Of a stretch of DNA of 64,000 nt, positions 19,781-29,112 are shown piece by piece. A model generated the notes under the pieces. The model worked only from the letters and a program-made list of their open reading frames with translations. It ran no database searches and was not told the DNA's origin. How positions within the stretch are numbered: the first letter of the stretch is position 1; every line of letters begins with the position of its first letter. The stretch is from Neisseria dumasiana (GTDB taxonomy: Bacteria > Pseudomonadota > Gammaproteobacteria > Burkholderiales > Neisseriaceae): the NCBI RefSeq assembly GCF_022870885.1, contig NZ_CP091509.1, positions 1,550,001-1,614,000 of the forward strand. The letters run 5' to 3'. The position numbers were made by a program, and so were the translations under genes.

Positions 19781-20682
19781 GATGTCTGTTTCCTTTTAAA
19801 AGCCCGTTTCATCATCGGCAAACGCAGGGCAAGCACAACGAGGATGGCGGTAATCAGGTTCAGGTCGGTCGGGCGTACCCCCACACCTTGCAGAAATTCG
19901 TTGCCCAAGGCAAAAGCAATCAGCAGGCGGTAAACCAATGCACCTAAAATGGCGGCTAAAGTAATGAAAATAATACGTTTGCTGCCCAACAGGTTCTCAC
20001 CGATAATCACCGCAGCCAAGCCGATCACAATCGTGCCGATACCGCTGGCCAGATCCGCACTGCCGGTGGTTTGGGCAAACAGTGCGCCGCCCAAGGCGAT
20101 TAAAGCGTTGGAAATCGCCATGCCCAGCACAATCATTTTAGAAGTGGCCACGCCTTGCGCTTTGGCCATGCGGGCGTTCACACCGGTGGCACGCATGGCC
20201 AAGCCGGTTTTGGTGTTGAAAAACCAATCCAGCAGCAATTTGGCCAGCACGACGAAGCCTAAAATAATCAGCGGCTGCACCCAAAACTGGTTGCTGTAAT
20301 CTTCAGCCACAAACGGAGAAAACACGCTGGGCGCGCCGATCAGCGGCAGGTTGGGCGTGCCGCCCGTAATACGCAGGTTTACCGAATAGAGCGCCACCAT
20401 CACCAAAATACTGGCCAACAGCGGCAGTATTTTCAGCGATACGTTTAACCAAGCCGTTACCATGCCCGCACACGCACCGGCGGCGGCGGCGGCCAAGCAG
20501 GCCAACCACGGGCTGACACCCAAGCCCACGCACACGGCAAATACGACGGCACCCAAAGGAAAACTGCCGTCGGCAGTCAAATCGGGGAAATCAAGGATGC
20601 GGAACGAAATCAATACGCCCAACGCCACTAAAGCGTAAATCAGGCCGGCTTCTATTCCGCCAAAGAACGCAATCAAACTCAT
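19777..20682 (-). CDS. ABC transporter permease (TrpY-like)
   Basis: A 301-residue integral membrane protein with eight or more hydrophobic segments, of the LivH/BPD_transp_2-like permease group that pairs with ABC_sub_bind lipoproteins. The N-terminus AFFGGIEAGLIYALVALGV and the GIGTIVIGLAAVIIGE segment fit this group. It lies between its ATPase and the binding-protein gene on the same strand. A terminator-like hairpin separates it from the binding-protein gene upstream, so it may be transcribed at a lower level. Confidence 0.85.
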   Translation of the reverse strand: MSLIAFFGGIEAGLIYALVALGVLISFRILDFPDLTADGSFPLGAVVFAVCVGLGVSPWLACLAAAAAGACAGMVTAWLNVSLKILPLLASILVMVALYSVNLRITGGTPNLPLIGAPSVFSPFVAEDYSNQFWVQPLIILGFVVLAKLLLDWFFNTKTGLAMRATGVNARMAKAQGVATSKMIVLGMAISNALIALGGALFAQTTGSADLASGIGTIVIGLAAVIIGENLLGSKRIIFITLAAILGALVYRLLIAFALGNEFLQGVGVRPTDLNLITAILVVLALRLPMMKRAFKRKQTS

Positions 20683-20797
20683 CTTATGGAAAACTTCCTA
20701 TTCAACAACATCTGCACCTTCGAAACATGATTTTCAGACGGCCTCAAACCTGTGGCGTCATATCGCTTGGGCTTCGGTTGCTTGGTTTACAGCACAT

Positions 20798-20832
20798 AAA
20801 CTTTATTTCTGCTACGGCGTTACTGCGCCTTA
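20798..20832 (-). repeat. Half copy of repeat family B
   Basis: 35 bp identical, apart from two bases, to the inverse of 10585-10619. No matching left end is found. It sits in the gap between the importer permease and binding-protein genes. Confidence 0.55.
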
Positions 20833-20910
20833 CCGATGCCGTCTGAAAAGCTGCCGCAACCCTTTGCCGAATCACCGCTTTCAACGGTTTCCGTGCCTCG
20901 AAGGTATGGA

Positions 20911-20937
20911 AAACAACCAGCCAACCGAAGGCTGGCT
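20911..20937 (-). terminator. Internal terminator of the importer operon
   Basis: On the minus strand, CCAGCC and GGCTGG pair around a 7-base loop and are followed by TTGTTTT. It lies 36 bp after the binding-protein gene and before the permease gene, and probably lets the binding protein be made in excess. Confidence 0.65.
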
Positions 20938-20972
20938 GATTTTATTTATACATTTGAAATGTGAAACCCGAT

Positions 20973-21983
20973 TTATTCCGAAACCTGTTTGGCTTGCTTC
21001 ATTACGTCTTCCGACAAAGCAATCCCTTGGGCGGCGGCGTTTTTCTTGCTCAAAAACAGATCCAGCGTTTCCATGCGGGCAGAAGGAATCTCTCCGGCTT
21101 TTTTACCGGCCAGAATCTGAGCCGTAATGTCGCCGGCTTTTTTACCCAAATCGTAGTAGTTCACGCCCAAAGCCGCTACTGCTCCGCGGGCAACCGAATC
21201 GGTGTCGGAAGCGATCAGCGGTTTTTTCATTTCTACCGCCGCTTTGTTCATAGATTCGTAAGAAGACACCACATTGTTGTCTAAAGAAGTGTAAATCAAA
21301 TCAACTTTTCCGTTCAGGCTGCGGGCGGCCGTGAGCACATCGGAAGAACGCTGGGCGGGAGCCGTTACCAAATTGATGCCTTGCGGCTCAAGTTTGGCCT
21401 TCAATTGTTCCAGCACGGTGGTAGAGTTTACTTCGCCGGGGCTGTACACATAACCGACATTTTTTACGGTAGGCACGATTTTTTTCATCAAATCAATTTG
21501 CGGCTCCAACGGCAGTTCGTCGGAAATGCCGGTTACGTTGGTATTCGACGCCTCAAAACCCGGAACCAGCTTGGCCGCAACCGGATCGGTTACTGCGGCA
21601 TAAACCACAGGAATGGTTTTGGTGGCCGCCACCATAGATTGCGCACTCGGCGTTGCAATCGCCACCACAACGTCGGGATTGTCGCCGACAAATTTTTTGG
21701 CAATCTGAGCGGCATTAGCGGTGCTGCCTTGCGCGCTTTGGAAATCAATGGTCAGGTTCTTACCTTCTTCGTAGCCTTTGGCTTTCAACTCATCAATCAC
21801 ACCCTTACGCACGGCATCGAGCGCGGGGTGTTCCACAATGGCGGTAATGGCTACTTTTTTGGCGGTCGCATCTGCGGCAGAAGAAGCGGCGGTATTGTTT
21901 TTTTGTTCTGCGGGCGAACACGCTGCCAACATCATGGCGGCAAGGGTGCTTAATGCGTATTTGGTTGCAGTTTGGCGTTTCAT
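20973..21983 (-). CDS. ABC transporter substrate-binding lipoprotein (TrpX-like, PF04392)
   Basis: A 336-residue periplasmic binding lipoprotein with a lipobox LAAC near residue 22. The ABC_sub_bind family layout follows: VAIATPSAQSM, TIPVVYAAVTDPVAAKLV and VNYYDLGKKAGDITAQIL. The family includes TrpX, so an aromatic amino acid or related ligand is plausible but unproven. It is the promoter-proximal gene of the three-gene importer; GGAG stands before the ATG. The upstream region shows no riboswitch I can recognise. Confidence 0.87.
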   Translation of the reverse strand: MKRQTATKYALSTLAAMMLAACSPAEQKNNTAASSAADATAKKVAITAIVEHPALDAVRKGVIDELKAKGYEEGKNLTIDFQSAQGSTANAAQIAKKFVGDNPDVVVAIATPSAQSMVAATKTIPVVYAAVTDPVAAKLVPGFEASNTNVTGISDELPLEPQIDLMKKIVPTVKNVGYVYSPGEVNSTTVLEQLKAKLEPQGINLVTAPAQRSSDVLTAARSLNGKVDLIYTSLDNNVVSSYESMNKAAVEMKKPLIASDTDSVARGAVAALGVNYYDLGKKAGDITAQILAGKKAGEIPSARMETLDLFLSKKNAAAQGIALSEDVMKQAKQVSE

Positions 21984-22416
21984 ATTGTCGTTGCTCCTAT
22001 ATAAACGGACTGGCTTAACTGAATTTTTGTAATAATATTTTAATTTTTTTAAAAAAGCATCGCATTAGGCCGCCTGAAAAAGCGATATTGATATTTTTAT
22101 ACCAATTTAAATTTCAATTTTGACGCAATATTTGGCGTTTTCATTCCCGCCCAGCAAACCGCCCGACATAAACCCTGCGCCGCACCGCTTATTTCAGACA
22201 AAAATGGTTTTCTTAACCGCAACCGTGCCGATAGCAGAAAACAAACGCCGCCACAACTGTGGGGGTATGTTTTCCGATATACAGTCGGCACATTTTCATG
22301 CGTGCGCCCTTTCATCTTGTAAGGATGAAATATAAACGAGGCCGTCTGAAACCATGTTTTCAGACGGCCTTCAGACCTGAGACCTTTGTTCCGGCTAAAT
22401 CGTAACCCCAAATAAG
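21984..22416. other. Gap between importer and efflux operons
   Basis: 433 bp without a supported gene. It holds the importer promoter region on the right flank of 21983, a lone GAGACCTTTG end-like sequence at 22379, and the DUS terminator at 22339-22370. A minus-strand open frame through the DUS pair is not protein-like. Confidence 0.5.
22339..22370 (-). terminator. DUS-pair terminator of the macAB efflux operon
   Basis: AGGCCGTCTGAAA (22339-22351) and its complement (22358-22370), 46 bp after the outer membrane factor gene. Confidence 0.8.
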
Positions 22417-23811
22417 CTAGTCAATTGATTTTTCGGCGTAACGCCCGGCCATCGCCTTATACACCATATTTTCGTATTTCAACACGTCGTAGCGTCGGCT
22501 CAACACCGTTTGTGCCGAGCTGTGCTCGGTGTTCAAGGCTTCCAGCCAGTCTTTCAACTCGTCTTTTCCGTATTGGTAGCGCACTTGGTAATAACGGCTG
22601 TTTTTTTGATCAAGCGCGTATTGCTTGTGCGCGTTTTCCAGCAGCGTTAGCGCATGGCCGTATTTCTGATAATGCCCCAACACTTCGTTCAACGCAGCGG
22701 TGAGTGTCTGCTCGAAATTCAGGCGGGCTTGATTGAAATTGGCTTCGGCAGTTTTGTCTTGCCATTTCAGGGTATTCCAATCCAGAAAAGGCAGGTTGAG
22801 CTTAACCGACCCACCTAAAAACGGCACGTCGAACAGGGTGCGGGCTTTGTCGGATGAAGTGCTGATGCTTGCGCCTATGGTGATGGCGGGATACCAGCTC
22901 CGTTTTTGGGCATCAACGCTTTTCACGGCAGATTGCAGGCGGTATTCGGCTGCGCGCAAATCGGGGCGGTTAGCCAGCGTTGCCACGGGCACGTTTAAAT
23001 CGACACCGCGCGCGGCTTGCAAACGGTATTCGGCCGGAGCCGCCGCCGCAGCTTCTCCGGGTTTGAGATTCAAAAGGTTGCGCAAGGTTTCTTCAACGGC
23101 TTCACGGTTGTTGTGCAGTTGGATCAAGCTGTTTTGGGCGGCCAGCAGAGCCTGTTCCGCGCGGCGGGGCTGTGCGGCATCGGCTTTACCGTGCCTGTAT
23201 TTGGCAGACGAAATGCGGCTGATTTCACGGTATTGCTTAATGTTTTTTTCGGTAAGGGCAATGGCTTCATTCAAATAGGCGATGTTGAAATAGGCATCGG
23301 CCACATTGTTGACCAAGGTCAGGCGGGCGGCGGCCAAATCTTGCTGGGTGGCCTGATATTCCCACACTTGGGCATCGGCTTTGGCATCGAGTTTCTGCCA
23401 CAAGTCGATTTCGTAACTTAAGCCGAGCTGGCTGCTGAACGAGCGGCTGCTGTTGCTGTTTTTGAGGTTTTTATTGGCAGACGCACCTACCGAGGCGTTA
23501 AATGCAGGCACAAGGCCGGCACCGAGAATATTGGCCTGATAAAGGGCTTTGTTGACGTTAATTGCGGCTTTTTTCAAGTCGATATTGTTCGCCAAAGCCT
23601 GCGCCACCAGCGCGTTCAGACGGCCGTCTTCATAAAGCTTCCACCAGTCTGCGGCGATATGGTAACGCTGTGCGGCCTCCTCCGCCGGAATAATGCTGCC
23701 CGATGTTTGCAGCGTTAAATCGGAGCGGGCGGTGTGGTTGACGGCGCAACCGCCCAAAGAAATGACGATGCCCAAGCTTAAGGCCGTCTGAAACAATCGG
23801 TTGGTTTTCAT
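22417..23811 (-). CDS. Outer membrane efflux lipoprotein (NodT/CusC-type)
   Basis: A 464-residue TolC-like outer membrane factor. It has a signal peptide with lipobox LGGC (Cys22), and two repeats of the OEP family (about 60-250 and 270-455) that form the periplasmic alpha-barrel and the outer-membrane barrel. NRPDLRAAEYRLQSA and the related early WKLYEDGRLNALVAQALANN are typical. It lies 55 bp downstream of macB in the same operon and is the likely exit duct of this MacAB pump. A DUS lies in the gap to macB. Confidence 0.9.
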   Translation of the reverse strand: MKTNRLFQTALSLGIVISLGGCAVNHTARSDLTLQTSGSIIPAEEAAQRYHIAADWWKLYEDGRLNALVAQALANNIDLKKAAINVNKALYQANILGAGLVPAFNASVGASANKNLKNSNSSRSFSSQLGLSYEIDLWQKLDAKADAQVWEYQATQQDLAAARLTLVNNVADAYFNIAYLNEAIALTEKNIKQYREISRISSAKYRHGKADAAQPRRAEQALLAAQNSLIQLHNNREAVEETLRNLLNLKPGEAAAAAPAEYRLQAARGVDLNVPVATLANRPDLRAAEYRLQSAVKSVDAQKRSWYPAITIGASISTSSDKARTLFDVPFLGGSVKLNLPFLDWNTLKWQDKTAEANFNQARLNFEQTLTAALNEVLGHYQKYGHALTLLENAHKQYALDQKNSRYYQVRYQYGKDELKDWLEALNTEHSSAQTVLSRRYDVLKYENMVYKAMAGRYAEKSID

Positions 23812-23866
23812 GAATGGTCCTTAGGGTTTTCAGACGGCCTAAAGCGTAGAAGGCCGTCTGAAAACA

Positions 23867-25804
23867 TTAATCGTGTGCCAGCGCGTCTATCGGGTTAAGC
23901 TGCGAAGCCCTCTTGGCCGGCATAAAGCCGAACACGACGCCGATAATGGTGGAACAGGTTACGGCGGCCACGATGGAAAGGGTAGAAAAAGTCATGGCGA
24001 AATCGGTAACAAAATGGTTGAACACCAAGCTGATGGCAAAGGAAAGCAACACGCCGCTCAATCCGCCGAGCAGGCAAATCAACACCGCTTCTATCAAAAA
24101 CTGCTGCAAAATGTTCGACTGCCGCGCACCGATGGCCATACGCACACCGATTTCTTTAGTGCGCTCGGTAACAGACACCAGCATGATGTTCATCACGCCT
24201 ATACCGCCCACGATCAGTGAAATCAATGCAATGCTGGAAATCAGCAACGTCATCGTGCCGGTAGCGCTTTCCACCGTTTGCTTGATGCTGTCGCTGTTTT
24301 GCATAAAAAAGTCTTTCACGCCGTGGCGCGAAAGCAGCAGTTCGTCCAAACCTTTTTCGGCGGCTTGGGAATTGACATCGTCTTTGACTTTTACCGTAAT
24401 GGAATTGATATACCGCTGGCCGCTGATTTGGTTGATTACGGTCGTGTAAGGCGCCCATATTTGCAGGTTGTCGTCGCTGCCGAAACTGCTCGTGTCTTTT
24501 TCGGTTACGCCGATGATTCTTAACGGGCGTTTTTTAAACAGGATAACCTTGCCGATGGGGCTTGTGCCGTCTGAAAACAACTTGTTTTTTGTGTTATCGT
24601 CAATAACGGCTACCTGATTGTTGTTGGTTACATCGTCGGCATCGTACAGACGGCCTTCCGCAAGTTTGATGCCGCGCACGTCGAAATATTGCTCGCCCGC
24701 ACCGAAAAGCTGGGCGGTCACGTCGATATTGCGGTAGGTTACCGTGCCGCTCGAAGCAACCATCGGCGTTACGCTGTCTACATAGCTTTGTTTGGAAATG
24801 GCATCGGCATCGGCGATGGTAAGGGTGCGGATGCGGAAAGATTGCCGGTCGCCAAACCCTCTGCCCGGCCGGATACTGATGGTGTTGGTGCCGATGGCAC
24901 TGATGTCTTTGAGGATTTTTTCCTGCGAACCTTTTCCCAAAGCCACTACCGAAACCACCGAAGCAATACCGATGATGATGCCCAGCATGGTCAGCAGCGA
25001 GCGCATTTTATGTGCCAAAACCGCCTGCACCGACATCCTGAACGATTCGATAAACTGGTCTTTAAAGAACAGCCACGATGTATTTTCGCGAATGCTGCCC
25101 ACATTGCTCGGCGGCACTTCGGCATTTTTACTGATGTCGGAAATAATCTCCCCGTCGCGTATTTCGATCACACGGTTGGCATTGGCGGCGATTTTCGGGT
25201 CGTGCGTAACCAAAATCACCGTATGCCCCCGGGCGTGCAGAGAATGAATGATTTCCATCACATTGTCGCCCGATTGCGTATCCAACGCGCCAGTGGGTTC
25301 GTCGGCCAAAATGATTTCGCCGCCGTTCATCAAAGCGCGTGCGATGCTGACACGTTGCTGCTGGCCGCCCGAAAGCTCGCTGGGCTTATTGTTTTCTTTG
25401 CCTTCCAAGCCCAAATCATGCAAAAGCTTATCGGCCCGCCGGCTGCGGTCGGCTTTTTCCAAACCCGCATAAACCGACGGCAAAGCCACGTTATCCCGCG
25501 CATTCAACGCACTGAGCAGGTTGTACCGCTGAAAAATAAAACCGAAACGCTTACGGCGCAGCCCGGCCAGTTGGTCTGGCGTCATTTGTGCGGTTTCCAC
25601 ACCGTCGATGGTGTACGAACCCGAACTGGCCGTGTCCAAACACCCCAAAATATTCATCAGCGTTGATTTGCCCGAGCCGGATTGGCCGATAATGGCCACA
25701 AAGTCGCCTTTTTCTATGCTGAGGCTGATGTCTTTCAACACATGCACCCGGCTGTCGCCGCTGCCGAAATAGCGGTTGATGCCTTTACATTCGATAAAAC
25801 CCAT
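23867..25804 (-). CDS. macB: Macrolide export ATP-binding/permease protein MacB
   Basis: A 645-residue fusion of an ABC ATPase (Walker A GQSGSGKS near 40, signature [15 protein letters not shown], Walker B ILADEPTGALD) with a MacB permease. The permease has one membrane helix near 270-295, a large periplasmic domain and three C-terminal helices (about 520-640). It exports macrolides, peptides or envelope compounds with MacA and an outer membrane factor. The start is 12 bp downstream of the macA stop. Confidence 0.95.
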   Translation of the reverse strand: MGFIECKGINRYFGSGDSRVHVLKDISLSIEKGDFVAIIGQSGSGKSTLMNILGCLDTASSGSYTIDGVETAQMTPDQLAGLRRKRFGFIFQRYNLLSALNARDNVALPSVYAGLEKADRSRRADKLLHDLGLEGKENNKPSELSGGQQQRVSIARALMNGGEIILADEPTGALDTQSGDNVMEIIHSLHARGHTVILVTHDPKIAANANRVIEIRDGEIISDISKNAEVPPSNVGSIRENTSWLFFKDQFIESFRMSVQAVLAHKMRSLLTMLGIIIGIASVVSVVALGKGSQEKILKDISAIGTNTISIRPGRGFGDRQSFRIRTLTIADADAISKQSYVDSVTPMVASSGTVTYRNIDVTAQLFGAGEQYFDVRGIKLAEGRLYDADDVTNNNQVAVIDDNTKNKLFSDGTSPIGKVILFKKRPLRIIGVTEKDTSSFGSDDNLQIWAPYTTVINQISGQRYINSITVKVKDDVNSQAAEKGLDELLLSRHGVKDFFMQNSDSIKQTVESATGTMTLLISSIALISLIVGGIGVMNIMLVSVTERTKEIGVRMAIGARQSNILQQFLIEAVLICLLGGLSGVLLSFAISLVFNHFVTDFAMTFSTLSIVAAVTCSTIIGVVFGFMPAKRASQLNPIDALAHD

Positions 25805-25816
25805 GCTCCGCTCCGA

Positions 25817-26989
25817 CTACATCGGCCGCATACGGCCATTACGGCTACCGTTTTTCATATCCGCCGCACCCGATTCGGAGATAATCACTTGCTCTCCTTC
25901 TTTTACGCCTTCGGTTATTTCTATATGGGTGCCGTCGCTCAAGCCGGTTTTTACCGTGCGTTCTTCCACTTGGTCTTTATCGCCCAAGATCCGCACGGTT
26001 TTTTTACCCGCCTTGGTTTTGACTGCCAAATTAGGCACGCCCAATACCTGCTGCACACGCTTAATCACAATCGTATTTTCGGTGGTCATGCCGATATGGA
26101 GCGAGCCGTCTTCGTTCGGCACCAAAGCGCGGGCATAATAATAAATGGCCGTATCGGTGGTGTCTGTGCTGGTGGTGTATGATCCTTGCGACATTTTGGT
26201 TAAGCCGGGGTCAACCGTGTCGATAACGGCATCCCGTATATTTTCAGGCTGAGCCAAAATCGTAAAGGTCAGACTTTGCCCTGCTTTAACCTTACCCGCA
26301 TCACCTTCGGCAATCTGCATTTTGTTCAACATTTTGCTCAAATCGGCCAGCTGAACAATGGTTGGCGTGCTTTGGTTGGCATTCACCGTTTGCCCTTCTT
26401 CCACCGGAATAGACACCACCGTTCCGTCCATTGTGGCAACGATGCGCGTGTATCCCAAATCGGCTTCGGCGGTATTAATTGCAATCTGCGTCTGTTTGAT
26501 CTGGGATTTCAACTCGGCTACCGATGCCGCCGCTGCAGACAGCGCATCTTCGGCATCTTCCAACTCGGCTTTAGACGTGGCGTTTTCGGCCCATAGTGCT
26601 TGTTCGCGCCGATATTTTTTTGCGGCGGTTTTATGCTTGATTTCAGCGGATACCAACTGGGCACGGAAGGTATCCAGCTTGGCTTTATGGGTATTGAGGG
26701 TATTGATTTGCGTGGTCGAATCGATTTCTGCAATCAATTTGCCTTTTTTGACTGGTTGGCCGATTTTAACGTAGAGCTTTTTAATCTGACCCGATGCTTG
26801 GGAACCTACGGTTACCAACTGTGCCGCAGAGATTTCTCCCGTAGCACTCACCGTTTGGTTGATATCCATTTTTGCAACCGGCTGGGTTAAATAATTGATT
26901 TTTTCTTCCGGCTTCAAATACATCCAGGCTGAAAAGCCTAACCCCGCAGCAACGGCCAACGCCGTTATCCATTTCACCGCTTTTGCCAT
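25817..26989 (-). CDS. macA: Periplasmic adaptor protein MacA
   Basis: A membrane-fusion adaptor linking MacB to the outer membrane factor. From the ATG at 26989 it is 390 residues: an N-terminal anchor (about 5-22), the barrel-sandwich segment VSATGEISAAQLVTVGSQASG, a coiled-coil hairpin (about 100-185) rich in Ala, Lys and Glu, and C-terminal beta-barrel domains. The frame is open for 38 more codons upstream, but those do not look like MacA. First gene of macA-macB-OMF. The 412-bp upstream gap has no recognisable operator. Confidence 0.93.
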   Translation of the reverse strand: MAKAVKWITALAVAAGLGFSAWMYLKPEEKINYLTQPVAKMDINQTVSATGEISAAQLVTVGSQASGQIKKLYVKIGQPVKKGKLIAEIDSTTQINTLNTHKAKLDTFRAQLVSAEIKHKTAAKKYRREQALWAENATSKAELEDAEDALSAAAASVAELKSQIKQTQIAINTAEADLGYTRIVATMDGTVVSIPVEEGQTVNANQSTPTIVQLADLSKMLNKMQIAEGDAGKVKAGQSLTFTILAQPENIRDAVIDTVDPGLTKMSQGSYTTSTDTTDTAIYYYARALVPNEDGSLHIGMTTENTIVIKRVQQVLGVPNLAVKTKAGKKTVRILGDKDQVEERTVKTGLSDGTHIEITEGVKEGEQVIISESGAADMKNGSRNGRMRPM

Positions 26990-27401
26990 AATGCCCCAAT
27001 CTTTAAAATTATTTTGTTCCATATAAATGAGCAGCGGCCGCAACAGCAGGCCGAACGGAACATAAACCGAGTGAAGTGTACTGAAAAAAAACCGCCCCTC
27101 CAAGCACCTATCTTTTTTTCAAACTTATATCCTGTTGTTCTTTAAAGTATTCATGAAGTCATTTTTTACACAATAAGCGCCATGCAACATCAAAAAACTT
27201 TTACTGCCGCACACATCTGCACATTCTCAGCATAATTGTTGTTTTACATACTGTTACTCCGTTCAACATCTTTACACTACCATATATCGGATATGACAAC
27301 CGTCAAACTTATATTCATTTATACTTTTCAGAGAAACAACAATAATTTAGTATGCTTATACTATACATTACGTCTAACCGATTACTGACTCGACCTGCAA
27401 C
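26990..27401. promoter_or_regulatory. Divergent AT-rich region between macA and the pilin genes
   Basis: 412 bp with no gene. It must carry the macA promoter leftward and the pilin promoter rightward. TATACT and TATACA-like hexamers lie at about 27355-27367, close to the pilin start. No DUS and no clear repeat are seen. Confidence 0.35.
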
Positions 27402-27833
27402 ATGACCAAACAAAGACAACAAGGCTTTACTCTGATTGAATTAATGATTGTGGTTCTTACGTTAGCCCTTCTTGCCACAATTGCCTATCCGTCATACGAA
27501 ACGTATGTCCGTCAAACCCGCTTGGAGAATGTGCGTGCCGACCTGCTGGTAAGCGCACAAACCTTAGAACGGCGATACGCGCAGCAACACCGTTTCCCCG
27601 CCTCTATATCTTCCGATGCGCTTGAAACCAATCAATATTTCAATATCCGTTATCAAGCGGCAAGCGGCGACGACTTTACCCTTATCGCCGAACCGAATGC
27701 CAACAATCCCAATGAAAAACGCCATATGCAGCTCAACGGCAGCGGCATCGTTACCCTTTGCGAAGGCAGAACGGCAACCACCACGGTTTCGAATTCTTCC
27801 AATTCCAACGTGAACTGTTACGTGTACAAATAA
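27402..27833 (+). CDS. pilV: Type IV pilin-like protein (PilV-like minor pilin)
   Basis: A 143-residue prepilin: short basic leader ending in Gly8, then FTLIELMIVV with the invariant Glu5 of the mature protein, followed by a hydrophobic helix and a globular domain. The NQYFNIRYQ and DFTLIAEPN stretches resemble meningococcal PilV, and location next to macA matches my recollection of the meningococcal pilV context. Two Cys near the C-terminus (TLCEG, VNCYVYK) could form the D-region disulfide. It lies just upstream of comP on the same strand. PilV versus another minor pilin is not certain. Confidence 0.65.
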   Translation: MTKQRQQGFTLIELMIVVLTLALLATIAYPSYETYVRQTRLENVRADLLVSAQTLERRYAQQHRFPASISSDALETNQYFNIRYQAASGDDFTLIAEPNANNPNEKRHMQLNGSGIVTLCEGRTATTTVSNSSNSNVNCYVYK

Positions 27834-28034
27834 ATACATTCGCCTGCCAAAACGTTAAGATTTACTTTACAGGCCAAACAAACCTTCACATAATCACCCT
27901 GGTTATTAGTTTAACAGGGGATTATCGTGCACACACAACGCGGTTTCACGCTGACCGAGCTTCTTTTCACCATTGCCATTCTAGCCGTTTTAGCGGCTAT
28001 CGCTATTCCCGTTTACCAAAAATACATTAAAAAT

Positions 28035-28747
28035 GGGGCTGAAGTAGATTAGCCCTAAACACCACACCAAAGCCGCAAAGTTTTTAACTGCTGCTTTGGT
28101 GTCCCGAAGTTAAAACGAAACTCACATTCTTTCAAGAACAGAGGAAAAGATTTTCGGTCAATTCCGTTGTATTTGCGCAAGACACGTTTCGCCTGATTCC
28201 AAAAATTCTCAATGCCGTTGATATGGTTGTGTCGGTCGGCAAACTTTTTGCTGTGATTAATCCTGTGATGGTGAAAACCGCTGACATCCAACACGTCGTA
28301 ACTGCTCAGGCAGTCCGTATAAACTACGCTATCAGGTGTAATTTTCCTTGTAATAACAGGAAATAAACTTTCCTTTCGGGCATTATTCACTACAACCGTA
28401 TAAACCTTACCTCCACGTTTAAGGATACCGAAAACCACCACTTTACCTGCTGCTCCCCTACCGCGCTTTCCTTTACGCTTACCGCCGAAATAGCTCTCAT
28501 CCAATTCTATAGTGCCCTCAAAAACCTGATCTGCTTCCAAAGCCAAATGATGGCTGATAACAAGACGGATTTTACGGTAGAAGAGAATAGCCGTATTGGG
28601 CTGAATACCCAAGATATCGGCAGCAGAACGTGCGGTTACCTCCAATACAAAATATTCAAGCAGTTTTCTTTGCAGACTCTTCTTTAACTTACAGTGGGTT
28701 ATCTTCATTTTGGCAGCCTATCATGACTGCTAATCTACGTCAGCCCC
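28035..28747 (-). mobile_element. Complete IS1016-like insertion sequence (IS1595 family)
   Basis: A 713-bp element with 18-bp terminal inverted repeats: GGGGCTGAAGTAGATTAG at the left, and the complement of GGGGCTGACGTAGATTAG at the right. It is flanked by identical 8-bp direct repeats TTAAAAAT (28027-28034 and 28748-28755), the target duplication size expected for IS1595-family elements. It carries one intact transposase gene, antisense to comP. Confidence 0.95.
28055..28708 (-). CDS. IS1016-like transposase (ISXO2-type DDE domain)
   Basis: A 217-residue transposase filling the IS. An N-terminal helix-turn-helix region (VTARSAADILGIQPNTA) precedes the catalytic domain: first Asp in ELDESYFGGKRKG, second in VYTDCLSSYDVL, and the third acidic/His region in NHINGIENFWNQAK. 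It is full length with no stops, so the element may still be mobile. It is very similar in motifs to neisserial and Haemophilus IS1016 transposases. Confidence 0.93.
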   Translation of the reverse strand: MKITHCKLKKSLQRKLLEYFVLEVTARSAADILGIQPNTAILFYRKIRLVISHHLALEADQVFEGTIELDESYFGGKRKGKRGRGAAGKVVVFGILKRGGKVYTVVVNNARKESLFPVITRKITPDSVVYTDCLSSYDVLDVSGFHHHRINHSKKFADRHNHINGIENFWNQAKRVLRKYNGIDRKSFPLFLKECEFRFNFGTPKQQLKTLRLWCGV

Positions 28748-29112
28748 TTAAAAATACCCGCCTTCGCGAAGCTCACACCGCCCTAATAAAAAATGCCCAA
28801 ATGATGGAGCAATTTTACCAGCAGCACCGTTCGTTTAAATTGAATTCAACAACTTGGCCGCCATTACCCGAAACCGCTACCGGCCATTTCTGTATCCGTC
28901 CGCAAGGTGTCGCGCGTGGCGCACACGACGACAAATTTACTTTGAAAGCGGTTGCCTTTGATAAAAACAACGAACCGCGTGTATTAAAAATCAACGAATC
29001 TTTGATTGCCATAGTGTGCGAATCCAGCGCCAGCAGCTGCTCGGATGAAAATCATTTTTTCAAAGGCAAGTCCGCCGATAAAGACTGCCGGATTTACAGC
29101 AACTAATACAGA

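Larger units (their letters stand above)
27927..29106 (+). pseudogene. comP: comP (DUS-binding minor pilin), split by an IS element
   Basis: ComP is the minor pilin that binds DUS at the cell surface during transformation. The 5' part (27927-28034, GTG start after AGGGG) encodes a prepilin leader and helix, with [10 protein letters not shown] after Gly6. The 3' part (28756-29106) encodes the ComP globular domain, including CIRPQGVARGAHDDKFTLKA, ESSASSCSD and KDCR, with the four cysteines of the two ComP disulfides. A 713-bp IS sits between them. Deleting 28035-28755 joins codon Asn36 in frame to Thr and gives an uninterrupted 152-residue ComP, close to the usual size. The present 5' frame stops after 41 residues inside the IS. 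Confidence 0.93.

Noticed and set aside
22097..22411. Leftward open frame downstream of the efflux operon
   Set aside because: It passes through a DUS hairpin and repeat ends, and has no ribosome site or family resemblance.
24689..25666. 325-codon antisense frame over macB
   Set aside because: Basic, His/Arg-rich shadow of the macB ATPase region.
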